Below, one piece after another: positions 44,196 to 54,761 of a stretch of 64,000 bases of DNA (its first letter is position 1; the number at the start of each line of letters is the position of its first letter). The translations under genes and the position numbers were made by a program. This DNA is from Bacillus infantis NRRL B-14911. GTDB lineage: Bacteria; Bacillota; Bacilli; Bacillales; Cytobacillaceae. Under the pieces are notes generated by a model that did no database searches, had not been told where the DNA came from, and worked only from the letters and a program-made list of their open reading frames with translations. Location of the stretch: positions 3,062,501-3,126,500 of the forward strand of contig NC_022524.1 in the NCBI RefSeq assembly GCF_000473245.1. The letters run 5' to 3'.

Positions 44196-45461
44196 TTACA
44201 TCAGATCGCCGCTAAGCCTCTGGACGATATCGAGATATTCTTCGTTGCTCGGATCCTGCCCAAGCAGTTTCTTAAAAATTTCGGCAGCCTCTGCCCATTT
44301 TCCTTCCTCCATCAGAAAATATCCATAGTCTGACAGAAAGTCTGACTGTTCTTTAAAATAAGTATATGCTTGCTGGTATTTGTTTAATGCCAGGGAATAT
44401 TCTTCTAGCTCCTGAAGGGCAGAAGCCGCATCCCAAAGGAATTGGGGCTCTTCTTCCTCCTGCGCTTCCATCGTATCCACAATGTCAAGGACATCACGGT
44501 ACCGTTCCTGCTTGATGAAAAGCTTGTTCAGTGTCAAAGCCGCCTCGGTGAACTCAGGGTCCAGCACGAGTGCCATACGCAGCATGTCCTCTGCCTCGTT
44601 TTCGCGTGCAAGCTTTAAAGCAAGCCTTCCGCCATAGAAAAACAAATCCTTATTGAACTCATCATGCTTGATTCCTTCCTGGACAGCCTCAAAGCTGTTT
44701 TCGAGCTCTTCTTCACGCTCATAGGCGCGTGCGAGATGCAGATACAGGGAATGGTATTCAGGATCAAGCTCCTTCACTTCTTTGAACTTTTCAATAGCAG
44801 TCCTGTTGATCCCAGCCTGAAGGGCAGTGAATGCGTAGCTGAAAAGGGTATTGATCTCAAGACGGGCTTCGAGTGCCTTTTCATAGAATGGGATCGCTTC
44901 CTCAAATGCCCCGCCGGCACTGAGTGCCTCGGCCATCCTCTGATTGACATTTGTTCCGGCGATTTCCTGGCTCGTTTCAAGAACCTTTTCATAAGACTTG
45001 ATTGCTTCTATAAATTTCCCTTGCTCCAAATATAATTCACCAAGGGCAAAATCAATGATGACCTCTTCGTCCAGAATGGACTTAGCTTTTAAAAGCTTCT
45101 GCTCGCTCACCTCATACAAGCCTTCCATCTGGTACAGATCCGCTAAAAGGAGCAGTGCCTGCGGATAGCTTGGATCCTTCTCTGAAATCCTCTCGAGAAC
45201 CAGCATCGCTTCCTCTTCATTGGCCAGATCAATATGAAGCTCAGCCAGGAGGACTAGCAGTTCGCCTTCATCCGGGTAAGATTCCAGCAGCCTTTCAATC
45301 AAAGCCTTGGATTCCTCAAGCAATCCCAGCTGGAACAATTCCTCCGCCAGCACAAATCTCTCCTCATGTGAACCCTTGTCCAGGATCTGTGCATAGTCCC
45401 TCAGTGCTTCTTCATGCTGTCCATTTTCTAATAGCGATATGATTTTATTAACTTTGTCCAT
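44196..45461 (-). CDS. ypiA: YpiA, tetratricopeptide-repeat protein
   Basis: A 421-residue acidic protein built almost entirely of TPR repeats (about ten; for example ALGELYLEQGKFIEAIKSYE and SLYLHLARAYEREEELENSF). It has no signal or membrane segment and is expected to be a cytoplasmic scaffold. It lies upstream of ypiB on the same strand (46 bp gap). Partner unknown. Confidence 0.88.
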   Translation of the reverse strand: MDKVNKIISLLENGQHEEALRDYAQILDKGSHEERFVLAEELFQLGLLEESKALIERLLESYPDEGELLVLLAELHIDLANEEEAMLVLERISEKDPSYPQALLLLADLYQMEGLYEVSEQKLLKAKSILDEEVIIDFALGELYLEQGKFIEAIKSYEKVLETSQEIAGTNVNQRMAEALSAGGAFEEAIPFYEKALEARLEINTLFSYAFTALQAGINRTAIEKFKEVKELDPEYHSLYLHLARAYEREEELENSFEAVQEGIKHDEFNKDLFFYGGRLALKLARENEAEDMLRMALVLDPEFTEAALTLNKLFIKQERYRDVLDIVDTMEAQEEEEPQFLWDAASALQELEEYSLALNKYQQAYTYFKEQSDFLSDYGYFLMEEGKWAEAAEIFKKLLGQDPSNEEYLDIVQRLSGDLM

Positions 45462-45563
45462 TGTTATATCCTTTCATGACTAAAGATGGTTGCAGATATC
45501 ATTTAAAAACGGGCTGGGTTCAAATTGCGGCCGATCCCGCTTGTTATCATAATCCTGCAGCCC

Positions 45564-45586
45564 GGCTGACAGGCTGACAGGCTGAC
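45564..45586. repeat. three tandem copies of GGCTGACA
   Basis: An 8 bp unit is repeated almost three times in the gap between ypiA and the amidohydrolase-like gene. No function can be read from it. Confidence 0.6.
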
Positions 45587-45594
45587 CCATTCCG

Positions 45595-46494
45595 TTATAC
45601 TGTAAAAAAAGCCGGAATCTTTATTATAACACGCTCTCCATAGCCCGGACAGAATCTGAAATATCCGCCTGCCCTGATGATCGTTCCTTTGTGGGCCGTT
45701 ATGGCAAGTCTATGACTATAATAATGAAAGAGCTCTGATTCTTCAATGTTTCTGTCTCCGCCATCCTTAACATATAAATTATAGCTTGCTTCCCCTCCTT
45801 GCCTGATGTCTCCTTTATGGGGCCAGATGCCCATCATGGCCAGGTGCTCTCTGGCGACCGGCTCTCTTTCCTGCAGTTCTTCCCCGATGTGTGCCAGTTT
45901 TTCTTTTAGCATCAGCTGCTTCCAAAAATGCTGAAGCGCTTTCTTTTCTTTTTCATCCGCTGTTTTGAAAATAGGCACAAGCGGGCAATTGTATGGAAAA
46001 ACAGCTTCCCTTATCCATCCCCAGGGAACCGCCGACAGCTCTTCTTTGCTTCCAGCTTCCACAAAGACGGCCGGTATTTTTTCTGTCCGGCATTTCCTGA
46101 TGAAAGAAGGTGACAAGAGCCTGGCAGGAACTTTGACAGCAATCACATAATCGGCCGGAGAGCTGATCAAACTTGACTTTACGGTTTTTATTCGGGAAAA
46201 CAGCCGGGATTCCTGCCGCACTTCTGCAAAAGTTAAAAAAGAAGTCATCCCTTTCATAAGCATTTCGTTAATAAAATAGCTTTTCTGCTCTGAAAAGGGT
46301 CTGTCCAGCGGAGGTGCAGGATCATACATGACCTGAGCAGGCGCCATAATATAATCTTCTGCATTCATTTTCATGAACGAATAGCGGGGGAAAGAGTCCC
46401 GGATGCCAGTTATTTTCCCTTTTTCCACCAGCAGTGAAGCCTTCTGAAATGTCTGCTGCTTGAGAATATTGGCATTCTCAATAATATATGCCAT
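45595..46494 (-). CDS. amidohydrolase-like protein without a metal site
   Basis: A 299-residue protein of uncertain family. The N-terminus (AYIIENANILKQQTFQKASL, VEKGKITGIRDSFP) resembles the beta-sandwich start of amidohydrolases such as dihydroorotase and imidazolonepropionase. The C-terminus (LAITAHKGTIIRAGGYFRF) resembles their closing strands. The HxH that should follow at 'APAQVMYDP' is missing, and no histidine set in the middle replaces it. It is therefore probably not a metal hydrolase. AAGGGTGG precedes ATG. It lies between aroA and ypiA as a single gene. Confidence 0.65.
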   Translation of the reverse strand: MAYIIENANILKQQTFQKASLLVEKGKITGIRDSFPRYSFMKMNAEDYIMAPAQVMYDPAPPLDRPFSEQKSYFINEMLMKGMTSFLTFAEVRQESRLFSRIKTVKSSLISSPADYVIAVKVPARLLSPSFIRKCRTEKIPAVFVEAGSKEELSAVPWGWIREAVFPYNCPLVPIFKTADEKEKKALQHFWKQLMLKEKLAHIGEELQEREPVAREHLAMMGIWPHKGDIRQGGEASYNLYVKDGGDRNIEESELFHYYSHRLAITAHKGTIIRAGGYFRFCPGYGERVIIKIPAFFTV

Positions 46495-46680
46495 AATACC
46501 ACCCTTTTAAATGGTCTTATGACAAGCTATGAAATAATCTTAGATTTATGTTTGAAAGTTTTTAAGCCAGAGATGGTTTATTGAGAAGAATGTTCTGTTG
46601 AGCTGGACTGCGGAAAAACTCAGTCAGCGAAACGGAGCAGAAATGGTTGTGGAATACATCAAAAGCAAGGAGTTATTCAC

Positions 46681-46709
46681 AAAAAAAGGGCCCGGCCATC
46701 CCGAACCCC
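46681..46709 (-). terminator. terminator of the aro-hisC-tyrA-aroA operon
   Basis: GGGTTCGG and CCGGGCCC pair (two G-T pairs) around GATGG and are followed by seven T on the minus strand, 23 bases after aroA. Confidence 0.8.
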
Positions 46710-46731
46710 ACATGTATGAAACTTCCTTCCC

Positions 46732-48021
46732 TTAGCCGATCAGTGACTCCAGATGCTCAAAAAATGCCGGATAGGAAACTGAAATGGCTTCAGCGCCAGA
46801 GAGAGATACTTCCCCGGTGCAGATGGCAGCCCCGATGGCGAGCATCATGCCGATCCTGTGGTCGCCATGGCTTGAAACATTCCCGCCTTTCAGCGGAGTC
46901 CGTCCATTGATGACCATCCCGTCAGCTGTTGCTTCAATATCCGCTCCAAGCTTTTTCAGCTCGTTGACGACTGTATCTATGCGATTGGTTTCCTTGACTT
47001 TCAATTCTTCAGCATCTTTAATGACCGTTTCCCCTTCCGCCTGGGTTGCCAGAAGCGCAATAATCGGAATTTCGTCGATCAGTCTTGGAATGATATCTCC
47101 TTCAATGACGGTTCCCTTTAATTGCGAGAATCGTATGGTGATATCTCCTGCAGGTTCTGCACTCTCATTATTGTACGGAAGAATGGTCATGTCAGCTCCC
47201 ATACGCTGAAGAACTTCCAGGATGCCTGTCCTTGTCGGATTCAAGCCGACATTTCGGAGGACTATTTCACTGCCGGGAATGATTGCGCCAGCAGACAGGA
47301 AAAAGGCTGCAGAAGAAATATCCCCGGGAACATGAACCTTTGCCGCTTTCAGCTTCTGCCCGCCCTGCAAACGGACTTCTGTCCCCTCTGACACAATCTC
47401 TCCGCCGAATTGGCGGATCATCCTCTCAGTATGATCGCGCGTCTTTGCAGGTTCAATAAGGACGGTTTCCCCGCTTGCCTGAAGACCGGCAAACAAGAGG
47501 GAAGATTTCACCTGGGCGCTGGCAACCGGCAACTCATACCTGATGCCCTTAACCTCGCCTCCCTGTATGGAAAGAGGGGTAAGTTCCCCGCCTTTTCTTC
47601 CTCTTATTTGTGCACCCATTTCTGATAAGGGAACAGAAACACGTGTCATCGGCCTCTTGGCAATTGACTCGTCGCCCGCCAAAACGGCATGGAACGGGAG
47701 ACCTGCAAGAATGCCCAGCAAAAGCCTTATTGTAGTGCCGGAGTTCCCTACATCCAGGACTTCATTAGGCTCATTCAGCCCTTCAAAGCCCCTTCCATCG
47801 ATGATCATTTTGTCTCCCTCGTTTGTGATCGAAACACCAAGCTTGCGGAAGCATGATACAGTGCTTAAGCAATCTTCCCCCATCAGGAAGTTGGTTACTT
47901 CCGTCCTGCCTTCTGCAATAGCTCCAAACATGATGGAACGGTGGGAAACAGATTTATCACCCGGAATATCAATCTCGCCCCTGAGGCTGCCTGTATTTGT
48001 TTTCAAAATAACTGATTCCAT
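46732..48021 (-). CDS. aroA: 3-phosphoshikimate 1-carboxyvinyltransferase (EPSP synthase)
   Basis: EPSP synthase adds the enolpyruvyl group of PEP to shikimate-3-phosphate (this gene is called aroE in B. subtilis). Motifs: [35 protein letters not shown], and the DE..K region with [20 protein letters not shown]. The pattern places it with class II enzymes, typical of Gram-positive bacteria. Length 429. Last gene of the aromatic operon. Confidence 0.96.
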   Translation of the reverse strand: MESVILKTNTGSLRGEIDIPGDKSVSHRSIMFGAIAEGRTEVTNFLMGEDCLSTVSCFRKLGVSITNEGDKMIIDGRGFEGLNEPNEVLDVGNSGTTIRLLLGILAGLPFHAVLAGDESIAKRPMTRVSVPLSEMGAQIRGRKGGELTPLSIQGGEVKGIRYELPVASAQVKSSLLFAGLQASGETVLIEPAKTRDHTERMIRQFGGEIVSEGTEVRLQGGQKLKAAKVHVPGDISSAAFFLSAGAIIPGSEIVLRNVGLNPTRTGILEVLQRMGADMTILPYNNESAEPAGDITIRFSQLKGTVIEGDIIPRLIDEIPIIALLATQAEGETVIKDAEELKVKETNRIDTVVNELKKLGADIEATADGMVINGRTPLKGGNVSSHGDHRIGMMLAIGAAICTGEVSLSGAEAISVSYPAFFEHLESLIG

Positions 48022-48048
48022 TCTTCATCACCTTTCTTCGATAGCATA

Positions 48049-49155
48049 TTATGGCCCGGCTGAGGTTTCATAGGCGGTATAATGATGAATGCATGCTGCC
48101 GCCCGGTCCCTGTCCTCTTCCGTCTGAAAACTGATCACAAGCACCCCGTATATTTCTTCCCTTGTCTCAAGGATTCTGATATTGGTTATGCTGATCTCCG
48201 CTTTGGCCAGATAGCCGGTGATTTCAGAAATGACCCCGGGATAGTCGGGAACATCAACGAATAAATCATAGAACGCAGGAATGGCACCCTTCTGCTTCTG
48301 GGGCAGGTCATCCCTGAATTGCTTGGCGCCCGCAAAATACTGCTGGATATCCTCTGAACTTTGATTTGCCAGCATCACTGCCACCCGCTCCATTTCCGCC
48401 TGCCAGCTTCCCAGAAGCTTCAGGAGTACTTCCTTGTTAGCAAGAAGGATATCTCTCCACATTTCGGGGCTGCTTGAGGCGATTCTTGTAATATCACGGA
48501 ATCCCCCTGCAGCAAGCCGGGGAACCAGCTCATGGGAGCGGCTTTCCTTTTCAGCCTGGTGAACGAGCGAGGCCGCTATGATATGGGGGAAATGGCTGAT
48601 GATGCCTGTCAGATAATCATGCTCTTCCGGTGACACCTGGATGAATTTTGCTTTTGTCCCTGCAAGCCATTCCTTTAGCGCCATAATGTCCTTCTCCTTA
48701 ACATGTGGCTCTGGAGTAAGCAGATAGAATGCGTTCTCGAATAAAATTTCCTTCGCTGCGATCACACCGCTTTTATGGGAGCCTGCCATAGGATGGCCTC
48801 CGATGAATATGATTCCCTTTTCTTTAAGGCCTGCAGCACTTTTGACGACCTCTGCCTTTGTACTTCCTGCATCAGAAATAATGACGCCTTTTTTCAGCTG
48901 CATTCTGCCCAGTCTGGCAAGTATATCGGCAGTTACCTTCACAGGCGCGGCCAGCAGGATTAAATCAGCCTTTGCCGCTCCTTCTTCAATGCTATCCTCA
49001 GCCTCATCAATCACTCCCAGCATCCTTGCGAGCCTGCATTGCTCCGCATTAATATCAAAACCGGCTATGAATGCTTCTTTATGCTGCCGCTTTATGCCGA
49101 GAGCCAGTGAACCGCCTATCAGCCCGAGGCCGATAATGAATACGCGGCCTTCCAT
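48049..49155 (-). CDS. tyrA: prephenate dehydrogenase
   Basis: TyrA oxidises prephenate to 4-hydroxyphenylpyruvate for tyrosine. NAD-binding Rossmann fold at the N-terminus (VFIIGLGLIGGSLALGIK), SDAGSTKAEV, GGHPMAGSHKSGV and an HDYLTGIISHFPHIIA catalytic segment. A C-terminal ACT domain (about 295-368; FVDVPDYPGVISEITGYLAK) suggests feedback control by tyrosine. Length 368. GGCGGTGA precedes ATG. Confidence 0.95.
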   Translation of the reverse strand: MEGRVFIIGLGLIGGSLALGIKRQHKEAFIAGFDINAEQCRLARMLGVIDEAEDSIEEGAAKADLILLAAPVKVTADILARLGRMQLKKGVIISDAGSTKAEVVKSAAGLKEKGIIFIGGHPMAGSHKSGVIAAKEILFENAFYLLTPEPHVKEKDIMALKEWLAGTKAKFIQVSPEEHDYLTGIISHFPHIIAASLVHQAEKESRSHELVPRLAAGGFRDITRIASSSPEMWRDILLANKEVLLKLLGSWQAEMERVAVMLANQSSEDIQQYFAGAKQFRDDLPQKQKGAIPAFYDLFVDVPDYPGVISEITGYLAKAEISITNIRILETREEIYGVLVISFQTEEDRDRAAACIHHYTAYETSAGP

Positions 49156-49222
49156 AAAAAATCACCGCCTTTGCCATGCTGCTCTTTTGCTTATCCGGAC
49201 TGACCCACGTGGATGCTGGTCC

Positions 49223-50323
49223 TTATAGGGCCGCTGCTGTTTCCTCCAAAAATTGGCCGATCAGTTCCATAATTTCTTCATTCTGCTCTTTTGAGCCAAT
49301 CGTGACCCTTATGGACTGCGGGCAGCCAAGACCTGCGCCAGACCGTACGATATAGCCTTTTTCCAGCAGATATTGAAAAACTTCATTGGCATCCCGCTTG
49401 AAGTCAATCAGGATGAAATTGCCCTGGGACGGATAATAACTAAGACCTGCCTGGTCGCAGAATGAGTAGAACTGTTCCAGTCCTTCTCTGTTCCTGTTCC
49501 GGCATTCTTCCACATATTTTTGATCCTTAACCGCTTCCGCAGCAGCCATCTGTGCAAAAGTATTCACATTGAACGGCTCCCTCGCAGGCTCCAGCGCCCT
49601 GACTACGTCCTCCCCGGCGATGCCATACCCGATCCTGAGGCTGGCAAGACCGTAGATTTTTGAGAAGGTCCTGAGCACAATCAGATTGCTGAACTTCTCC
49701 AGCAGGCTCACTGCATGGTAGTAATCATCAGCAACTGCATACTCGCAATAGGCCTCATCGAGTACCACAAGTATGTCTTCCGGCACCTTTTCCAGGAATG
49801 AAACAAGCTTGCTCTCATTTATATAGATCCCAGTCGGATTATTCGGGCTGCAGAGCCATACAACAGATGTATTTTCATCAATGGCTTCAAGCATCCCCTC
49901 CAGATCATGGGCACCGTCAAGCAGGGGAATCTCCTTCACTTCAGCACCTTCAATCACTGCATTGTGCTTATACTGGGGGAATGTCGGTGCAGCCATGATT
50001 GTATTCCTTCCAGGCCCCAGCAGGGCGCGCGAGATGATCTGGATCACTTCATCCGAACCATTGCCGAATATAAGCTGTCCTGGTTCAGTTCCAAGATGGG
50101 AAGCCAATATGCTTCTCAGTTCGCCGGCATATCCATCTGGATATTTTGCAAAAATGCCCGAGCTTTTTTGAAGGGCTTTTGCTGCTTCTTCCGAGCATCC
50201 GAAAGGATTCTCATTTGATGCAAGCTTCACAATCTTTTCAAGCCCATATTGTTTTTTTACGTCTTCAATAGATTTGCCTGGCTGGTATGGTGTTAAATCC
50301 AGCAATTGTTTTTTCCACTTCAT
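49223..50323 (-). CDS. hisC: histidinol-phosphate / aromatic aminotransferase
   Basis: A PLP aminotransferase of fold type I. In Bacillus the enzyme at this locus serves histidine synthesis and also phenylalanine and tyrosine, which explains its place beside tyrA. Visible: VKLASNENPFG, LCSPNNPTGIYI, VVLDEAYCEYA, RTFSKIYGLASLRIGYGIA (PLP lysine in FSKIYG). Length 366. The upstream neighbour is aroH; in B. subtilis the trp operon lies between the two. Confidence 0.94.
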   Translation of the reverse strand: MKWKKQLLDLTPYQPGKSIEDVKKQYGLEKIVKLASNENPFGCSEEAAKALQKSSGIFAKYPDGYAGELRSILASHLGTEPGQLIFGNGSDEVIQIISRALLGPGRNTIMAAPTFPQYKHNAVIEGAEVKEIPLLDGAHDLEGMLEAIDENTSVVWLCSPNNPTGIYINESKLVSFLEKVPEDILVVLDEAYCEYAVADDYYHAVSLLEKFSNLIVLRTFSKIYGLASLRIGYGIAGEDVVRALEPAREPFNVNTFAQMAAAEAVKDQKYVEECRNRNREGLEQFYSFCDQAGLSYYPSQGNFILIDFKRDANEVFQYLLEKGYIVRSGAGLGCPQSIRVTIGSKEQNEEIMELIGQFLEETAAAL

Positions 50324-50425
50324 AATATAAACCGCCCCTCCAACTCTTCTTTCCGCTACCTAATTAAAGTAATAAAGAACTGCTTTTATTTTATCATAAG
50401 CGCGCCTGTCTGGTGAGAGGCAGAA

Positions 50426-50791
50426 TCATTTCTTTTCCAAATCAGGCCTGAGGACAACCGCTCCCCCAAGATAAACATGGCTGATCTCCTGCTGGCTCTT
50501 TTCTGTATTTAAATGGATCATAACCCGGATGCAAAGCGGCAGAGCGTCCTGTACCGACATTTCACGCATGCACATTACAGGTACATGCTTCCAGCCATCA
50601 AGCGTCCGCATGGCTTTGGCAGGGAAACCCTGGTCAATATCATCAGTCGCGGAGATGAATACAGAAGCAACCTCTTCCGGGGCTATGCTGTTTTCATCTA
50701 TCATTTTCTTTAACAGGAGTTCTGCTGCTGCTGCAATCTCTTTTTCTGTGTTCGATTGCACTGTAATTGCTCCCCTGACACCTCTGATCAT
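50426..50791 (-). CDS. aroH: chorismate mutase, AroH type
   Basis: A 121-residue monofunctional chorismate mutase of the trimeric alpha/beta-barrel (AroH) class that makes prephenate. Conserved: RGVRGAITVQSN (active-site Arg), ISATDDIDQGFPAKAMR, VPVMCMREM and CIRVMIHLNT (Arg90 region). It overlaps the end of aroB by 4 bp. AAAGGGGG precedes ATG. Confidence 0.96.
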   Translation of the reverse strand: MIRGVRGAITVQSNTEKEIAAAAELLLKKMIDENSIAPEEVASVFISATDDIDQGFPAKAMRTLDGWKHVPVMCMREMSVQDALPLCIRVMIHLNTEKSQQEISHVYLGGAVVLRPDLEKK

Positions 50792-51879
50792 TTTTCAGCC
50801 CCCTTTATGGCAAACATCTCCAGCGCTTCCTTAAGCTCCCCGTCAGGGATTTCTGAGAGAACCGGATGGCCGATACTATCAAGAAGAACAAAGTTCACTG
50901 CTTGCCCGATTGCCTTTTTATCCTTCTTCATCCTGGACAGAAGTTCTGCAGGATGAAGGCCCTCCGGCAATGAAATGGAATAGCCCAGGCCCATCAGCCA
51001 GTCCCGGAATTGCCCGGTATCGAAATCGAGTCCGCATTTTTCGATGCTTAGTTCCAGGGCATACAGCATCCCGATGACCACCGCTTCGCCGTGTGTCATT
51101 TTTCCATAACCGGATTCCGCTTCAATCGCATGTCCGAGTGTGTGGCCAAAATTCAAGAAGGCCCTGACCCCTGCTTCCTTTTCATCCTCGGAAACAAAAG
51201 CATTTTTAACCTGTATGCCTTTCGAAAGAATGAACAGCCATTCCTCATCTTTCATGTCCTTAAGCGAGTGGACATTATCCAGCAGCCAGCAGTAAAAAGA
51301 ATGGTCCTTAATGAGTGCGTGCTTGACTGCTTCACCAAACCCTGACCTTATCTCCCTATCGGGCAGCGACTTTAAAAAATCCAGGTCATAAACAACAGCT
51401 TCAGGCTGATGGAATGCACCAATCATATTTTTGCCTTCAGGATGGTTGATGCCTACCTTGCCTCCCACTGCGCTGTCATGCGCAAGTATGGTTGTCGGAA
51501 CCTGGATGAACGGGATGCCCCTCATGAAGGTAGCGGCAGCAAAGCCGGCGAGATCTCCCACTGCTCCTCCCCCCAGGGCGATGACAGCCGATTTCCTATC
51601 AAGTTTCTTTTCAAGAGCAAAAGTCAAAGCTGCATAATAAACGTCAAACGTTTTTGCTTTTTCCCCGCTTGGAACAATATGTATAGAAGGATTAAATTCA
51701 GCAAGGGCTTCTTTCACCCTGTCAAGATGCAGGGATGCTACTGTCTCATCCGTTATAATCAGCAGGCTGGTCAGGCCGGGAAGCTTCTCTCTAAGCAAGC
51801 CGCCCAGTTCTCTCACAGCACCGGCGCCGATCAGGACCGGATATTCTTTTGAAGGGGTTTTAATGGTGATGGTCTCCAT
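50788..51879 (-). CDS. aroB: 3-dehydroquinate synthase
   Basis: AroB closes DAHP to 3-dehydroquinate using NAD and a divalent metal. Signature stretches: GGGAVGDLAGFAAATFMRGI, VPTTILAHDSAVGGKVGIN, the metal-binding GFGEAVKHALI and NFGHTLGHAIE with HGEAVVIGM. Length 363. Its ATG overlaps the aroC stop (TAATG) with GAGGG upstream. Confidence 0.97.
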   Translation of the reverse strand: METITIKTPSKEYPVLIGAGAVRELGGLLREKLPGLTSLLIITDETVASLHLDRVKEALAEFNPSIHIVPSGEKAKTFDVYYAALTFALEKKLDRKSAVIALGGGAVGDLAGFAAATFMRGIPFIQVPTTILAHDSAVGGKVGINHPEGKNMIGAFHQPEAVVYDLDFLKSLPDREIRSGFGEAVKHALIKDHSFYCWLLDNVHSLKDMKDEEWLFILSKGIQVKNAFVSEDEKEAGVRAFLNFGHTLGHAIEAESGYGKMTHGEAVVIGMLYALELSIEKCGLDFDTGQFRDWLMGLGYSISLPEGLHPAELLSRMKKDKKAIGQAVNFVLLDSIGHPVLSEIPDGELKEALEMFAIKGAEK

Positions 51880-53051
51880 TAAAATTCCCTCGCATATTTC
51901 CGCTGTGCATTTACACTATCAATCAGAGCATCCATTCTGTCTGCATAAAACTGGCCGCATATAGCGGAGGCCAGTTCCCAGGCAACGACATTTTCTGCAA
52001 CAACGGCAGCAGCAGGGACAGCGCAGCTGTCAGACCGCTCAATGCTTGCAGTGAATGGCTCTTTCGTTTCGATGTCTACACTCTGCAGCGGCTTATACAG
52101 GGTAGGAATCGGCTTCATAACACCTCTTACTACAATCGGCATCCCTGTAGTCATACCGCCTTCAAATCCTCCAAGGCGATTAGTTTTCCTGGTATAGCCA
52201 TCTTCACTATTCCAGGCAATCTCGTCATGGACCTCGCTTCCAGGCTTGCGAGCAGCCTCAAACCCCAGTCCGAATTCGACTCCTTTGAATGCATTGATGC
52301 TAACAATGGCAGCAGCCAGCTTTGCATCCAGCTTCCTGTCATAATGGACATATGATCCAACGCCTGCAGGCATACCTTCAACAATTACTTCGACAATCCC
52401 GCCGATTGAATCGCCATTGGCCTTTGCATCGTCAATGGCCTGCATCATCCTTGGCTCTGCTTCCGGATCAAGGCAGCGGACCGGAGAGTTTTCCGTCCTT
52501 TCCTTTACTTCGGCCAGGCTTTCATACGAAGCAGCGGCAGATTGGATCCCGCCGATTTCAACTACATGTGAGGCGACTTCAATTCCCAGCAGACTGAGCA
52601 GCTTCTTAGCTGCAGCTCCGGCTGCCACCCTGACTGTCGTTTCCCTGGCAGATGAACGCTCCAATACATTGCGCATGTCGCGGTGCCCGTACTTGATGGC
52701 ACCGTTCAAATCTGCATGCCCTGGGCGCGGCCGTGAGATTTTCCTCTTTATTTCGCTTTCTTCTTCAGGAGAAACCGGCTCCTGGCCCATAACTTTTGTC
52801 CAGTGCTTCCAGTCGTTATTCTCTACTTCAAGTGCGACCGGTGAACCTAAAGTGTAGCCATGGCGGATTCCGCCGGCAATTTGCACGGTATCCTTTTCAA
52901 TCTGCATCCGCCTTCCGCGGCCATGGCCTTTCTGCCTTCTGGCCAGTTCGGCATTAATATCTTCTTCGAGCAGCGGCATTCCTGCCGGCAGCCCTTCAAT
53001 AATAACGGTCAGCTGAGGACCGTGTGATTCACCTGCTGTTAAGTATCTCAA
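51879..53051 (-). CDS. aroC: chorismate synthase
   Basis: Makes chorismate from EPSP with reduced flavin as cofactor (gene called aroF in B. subtilis). Conserved: [70 protein letters not shown] and [14 protein letters not shown] start at a TTG ([11 protein letters not shown]): AGGGGG stands eight bases before it and the 390 residues equal the family length; the longer frame also starts with TTG but has no site. First gene of the aro operon. Confidence 0.96.
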   Translation of the reverse strand: MRYLTAGESHGPQLTVIIEGLPAGMPLLEEDINAELARRQKGHGRGRRMQIEKDTVQIAGGIRHGYTLGSPVALEVENNDWKHWTKVMGQEPVSPEEESEIKRKISRPRPGHADLNGAIKYGHRDMRNVLERSSARETTVRVAAGAAAKKLLSLLGIEVASHVVEIGGIQSAAASYESLAEVKERTENSPVRCLDPEAEPRMMQAIDDAKANGDSIGGIVEVIVEGMPAGVGSYVHYDRKLDAKLAAAIVSINAFKGVEFGLGFEAARKPGSEVHDEIAWNSEDGYTRKTNRLGGFEGGMTTGMPIVVRGVMKPIPTLYKPLQSVDIETKEPFTASIERSDSCAVPAAAVVAENVVAWELASAICGQFYADRMDALIDSVNAQRKYAREF

Positions 53052-53270
53052 AACTCTTTCCCCCTTCAACTCATTAAAGGATTATGTACCAATATATCAC
53101 ACACACTATCATTAGCATAGCAAAAATTAAGAATTTTTCAGACAGCTGGCGAAAAAAACTCATTCAGCCTCTCCCGGCAAGTTCCCCTCCTGTTTGCCGA
53201 TGATGCCATTTTAGCATGCCTTCAGCGGCACTACAAAAACAAGTGCAATAAGCAATCCTTCTTATAATAG

Positions 53271-53302
53271 AAAAAAACCATGAAGACCTCTTCACAGTTT
53301 TT
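53271..53302 (-). terminator. terminator of cheR
   Basis: AAACTGTGAAGA and TCTTCATGGTTT pair with one T-G mismatch region and are followed by a run of T on the minus strand, eight bases after cheR. Confidence 0.78.
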
Positions 53303-53310
53303 ACTTCCCT

Positions 53311-54096
<786 letters not shown>

Positions 54097-54186
54097 TTAT
54101 TGCTTATTTAAAACTAGTATAGCTGAAAAAAGAGAAAGGAGAGTGTTTTTTTTCTATATTTCGCCAAAAAATGTGTATGCGGTTAC

Positions 54187-54216
54187 AAAAAAAGACACTT
54201 GCAGGCAAGTGTCTTT
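54187..54216 (-). terminator. terminator of ndk
   Basis: GACACTT and AAGTGTC with flanking A-T pairs form a stem around GCCTGC and are followed by seven T on the minus strand, seven bases after ndk. Confidence 0.9.
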
Positions 54217-54222
54217 AATGGA

Positions 54223-54669
54223 TTAGTTAACCCAGTCATTAATCAGTTTGGAATAGCCGGCAAGCTCGGATTCGTTGAAGAAAAGGCCGATTTCACATTC
54301 TGCACTCTCAGGAGAGTCTGAGCCGTGAATGATATTCTTGCCTACCGTTACGGCAAAATCTCCGCGGATTGTCCCTGGGGCAGCATCCTTAGGATTTGTG
54401 GATCCCATCATCTGGCGGGCTGTCGCAATAACATTTTCCCCTTCCCAAACCATTGCAAATACCGGTCCGGAAGTAATGAAATCAACAAGTTCACCAAAGA
54501 ATGGGCGCTCTTTATGCTCTCCGTAATGCTGCTCAGCCAGTTCCTTTGAAATAACCATCAATTTACCGCCGGCAAGCTGAAAGCCTTTTTTCTCAAAACG
54601 GCTGACAATTTCACCGACAAGGTTGCGCTGGACGCCGTCAGGCTTGACCATTAAAAATGTTTTCTCCAT
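54223..54669 (-). CDS. ndk: nucleoside diphosphate kinase
   Basis: Ndk transfers the terminal phosphate among nucleoside di- and triphosphates through a phosphohistidine. The active site is [19 protein letters not shown] (His115 region). The N-terminus [17 protein letters not shown] is typical. I start at [12 protein letters not shown] (AGGAG seven bases upstream), giving 148 residues; the longest frame adds 23 residues without support. Confidence 0.97.
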   Translation of the reverse strand: MEKTFLMVKPDGVQRNLVGEIVSRFEKKGFQLAGGKLMVISKELAEQHYGEHKERPFFGELVDFITSGPVFAMVWEGENVIATARQMMGSTNPKDAAPGTIRGDFAVTVGKNIIHGSDSPESAECEIGLFFNESELAGYSKLINDWVN

Positions 54670-54761
54670 TGTCTCCACTCCTAAAATCTTATGTATGAAC
54701 AGCTCTATAATAGAGACATCCATGGAGAATAGTATCATTTTTTCGACAATTCTGCAACCGC

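Noticed and set aside
50324-50425. Possible TRAP-binding (G/U)AG repeats before hisC
   Set aside because: Only a few scattered TAG and GAG triplets are present, two of them in the ribosome binding site; far from the 9-11 needed.
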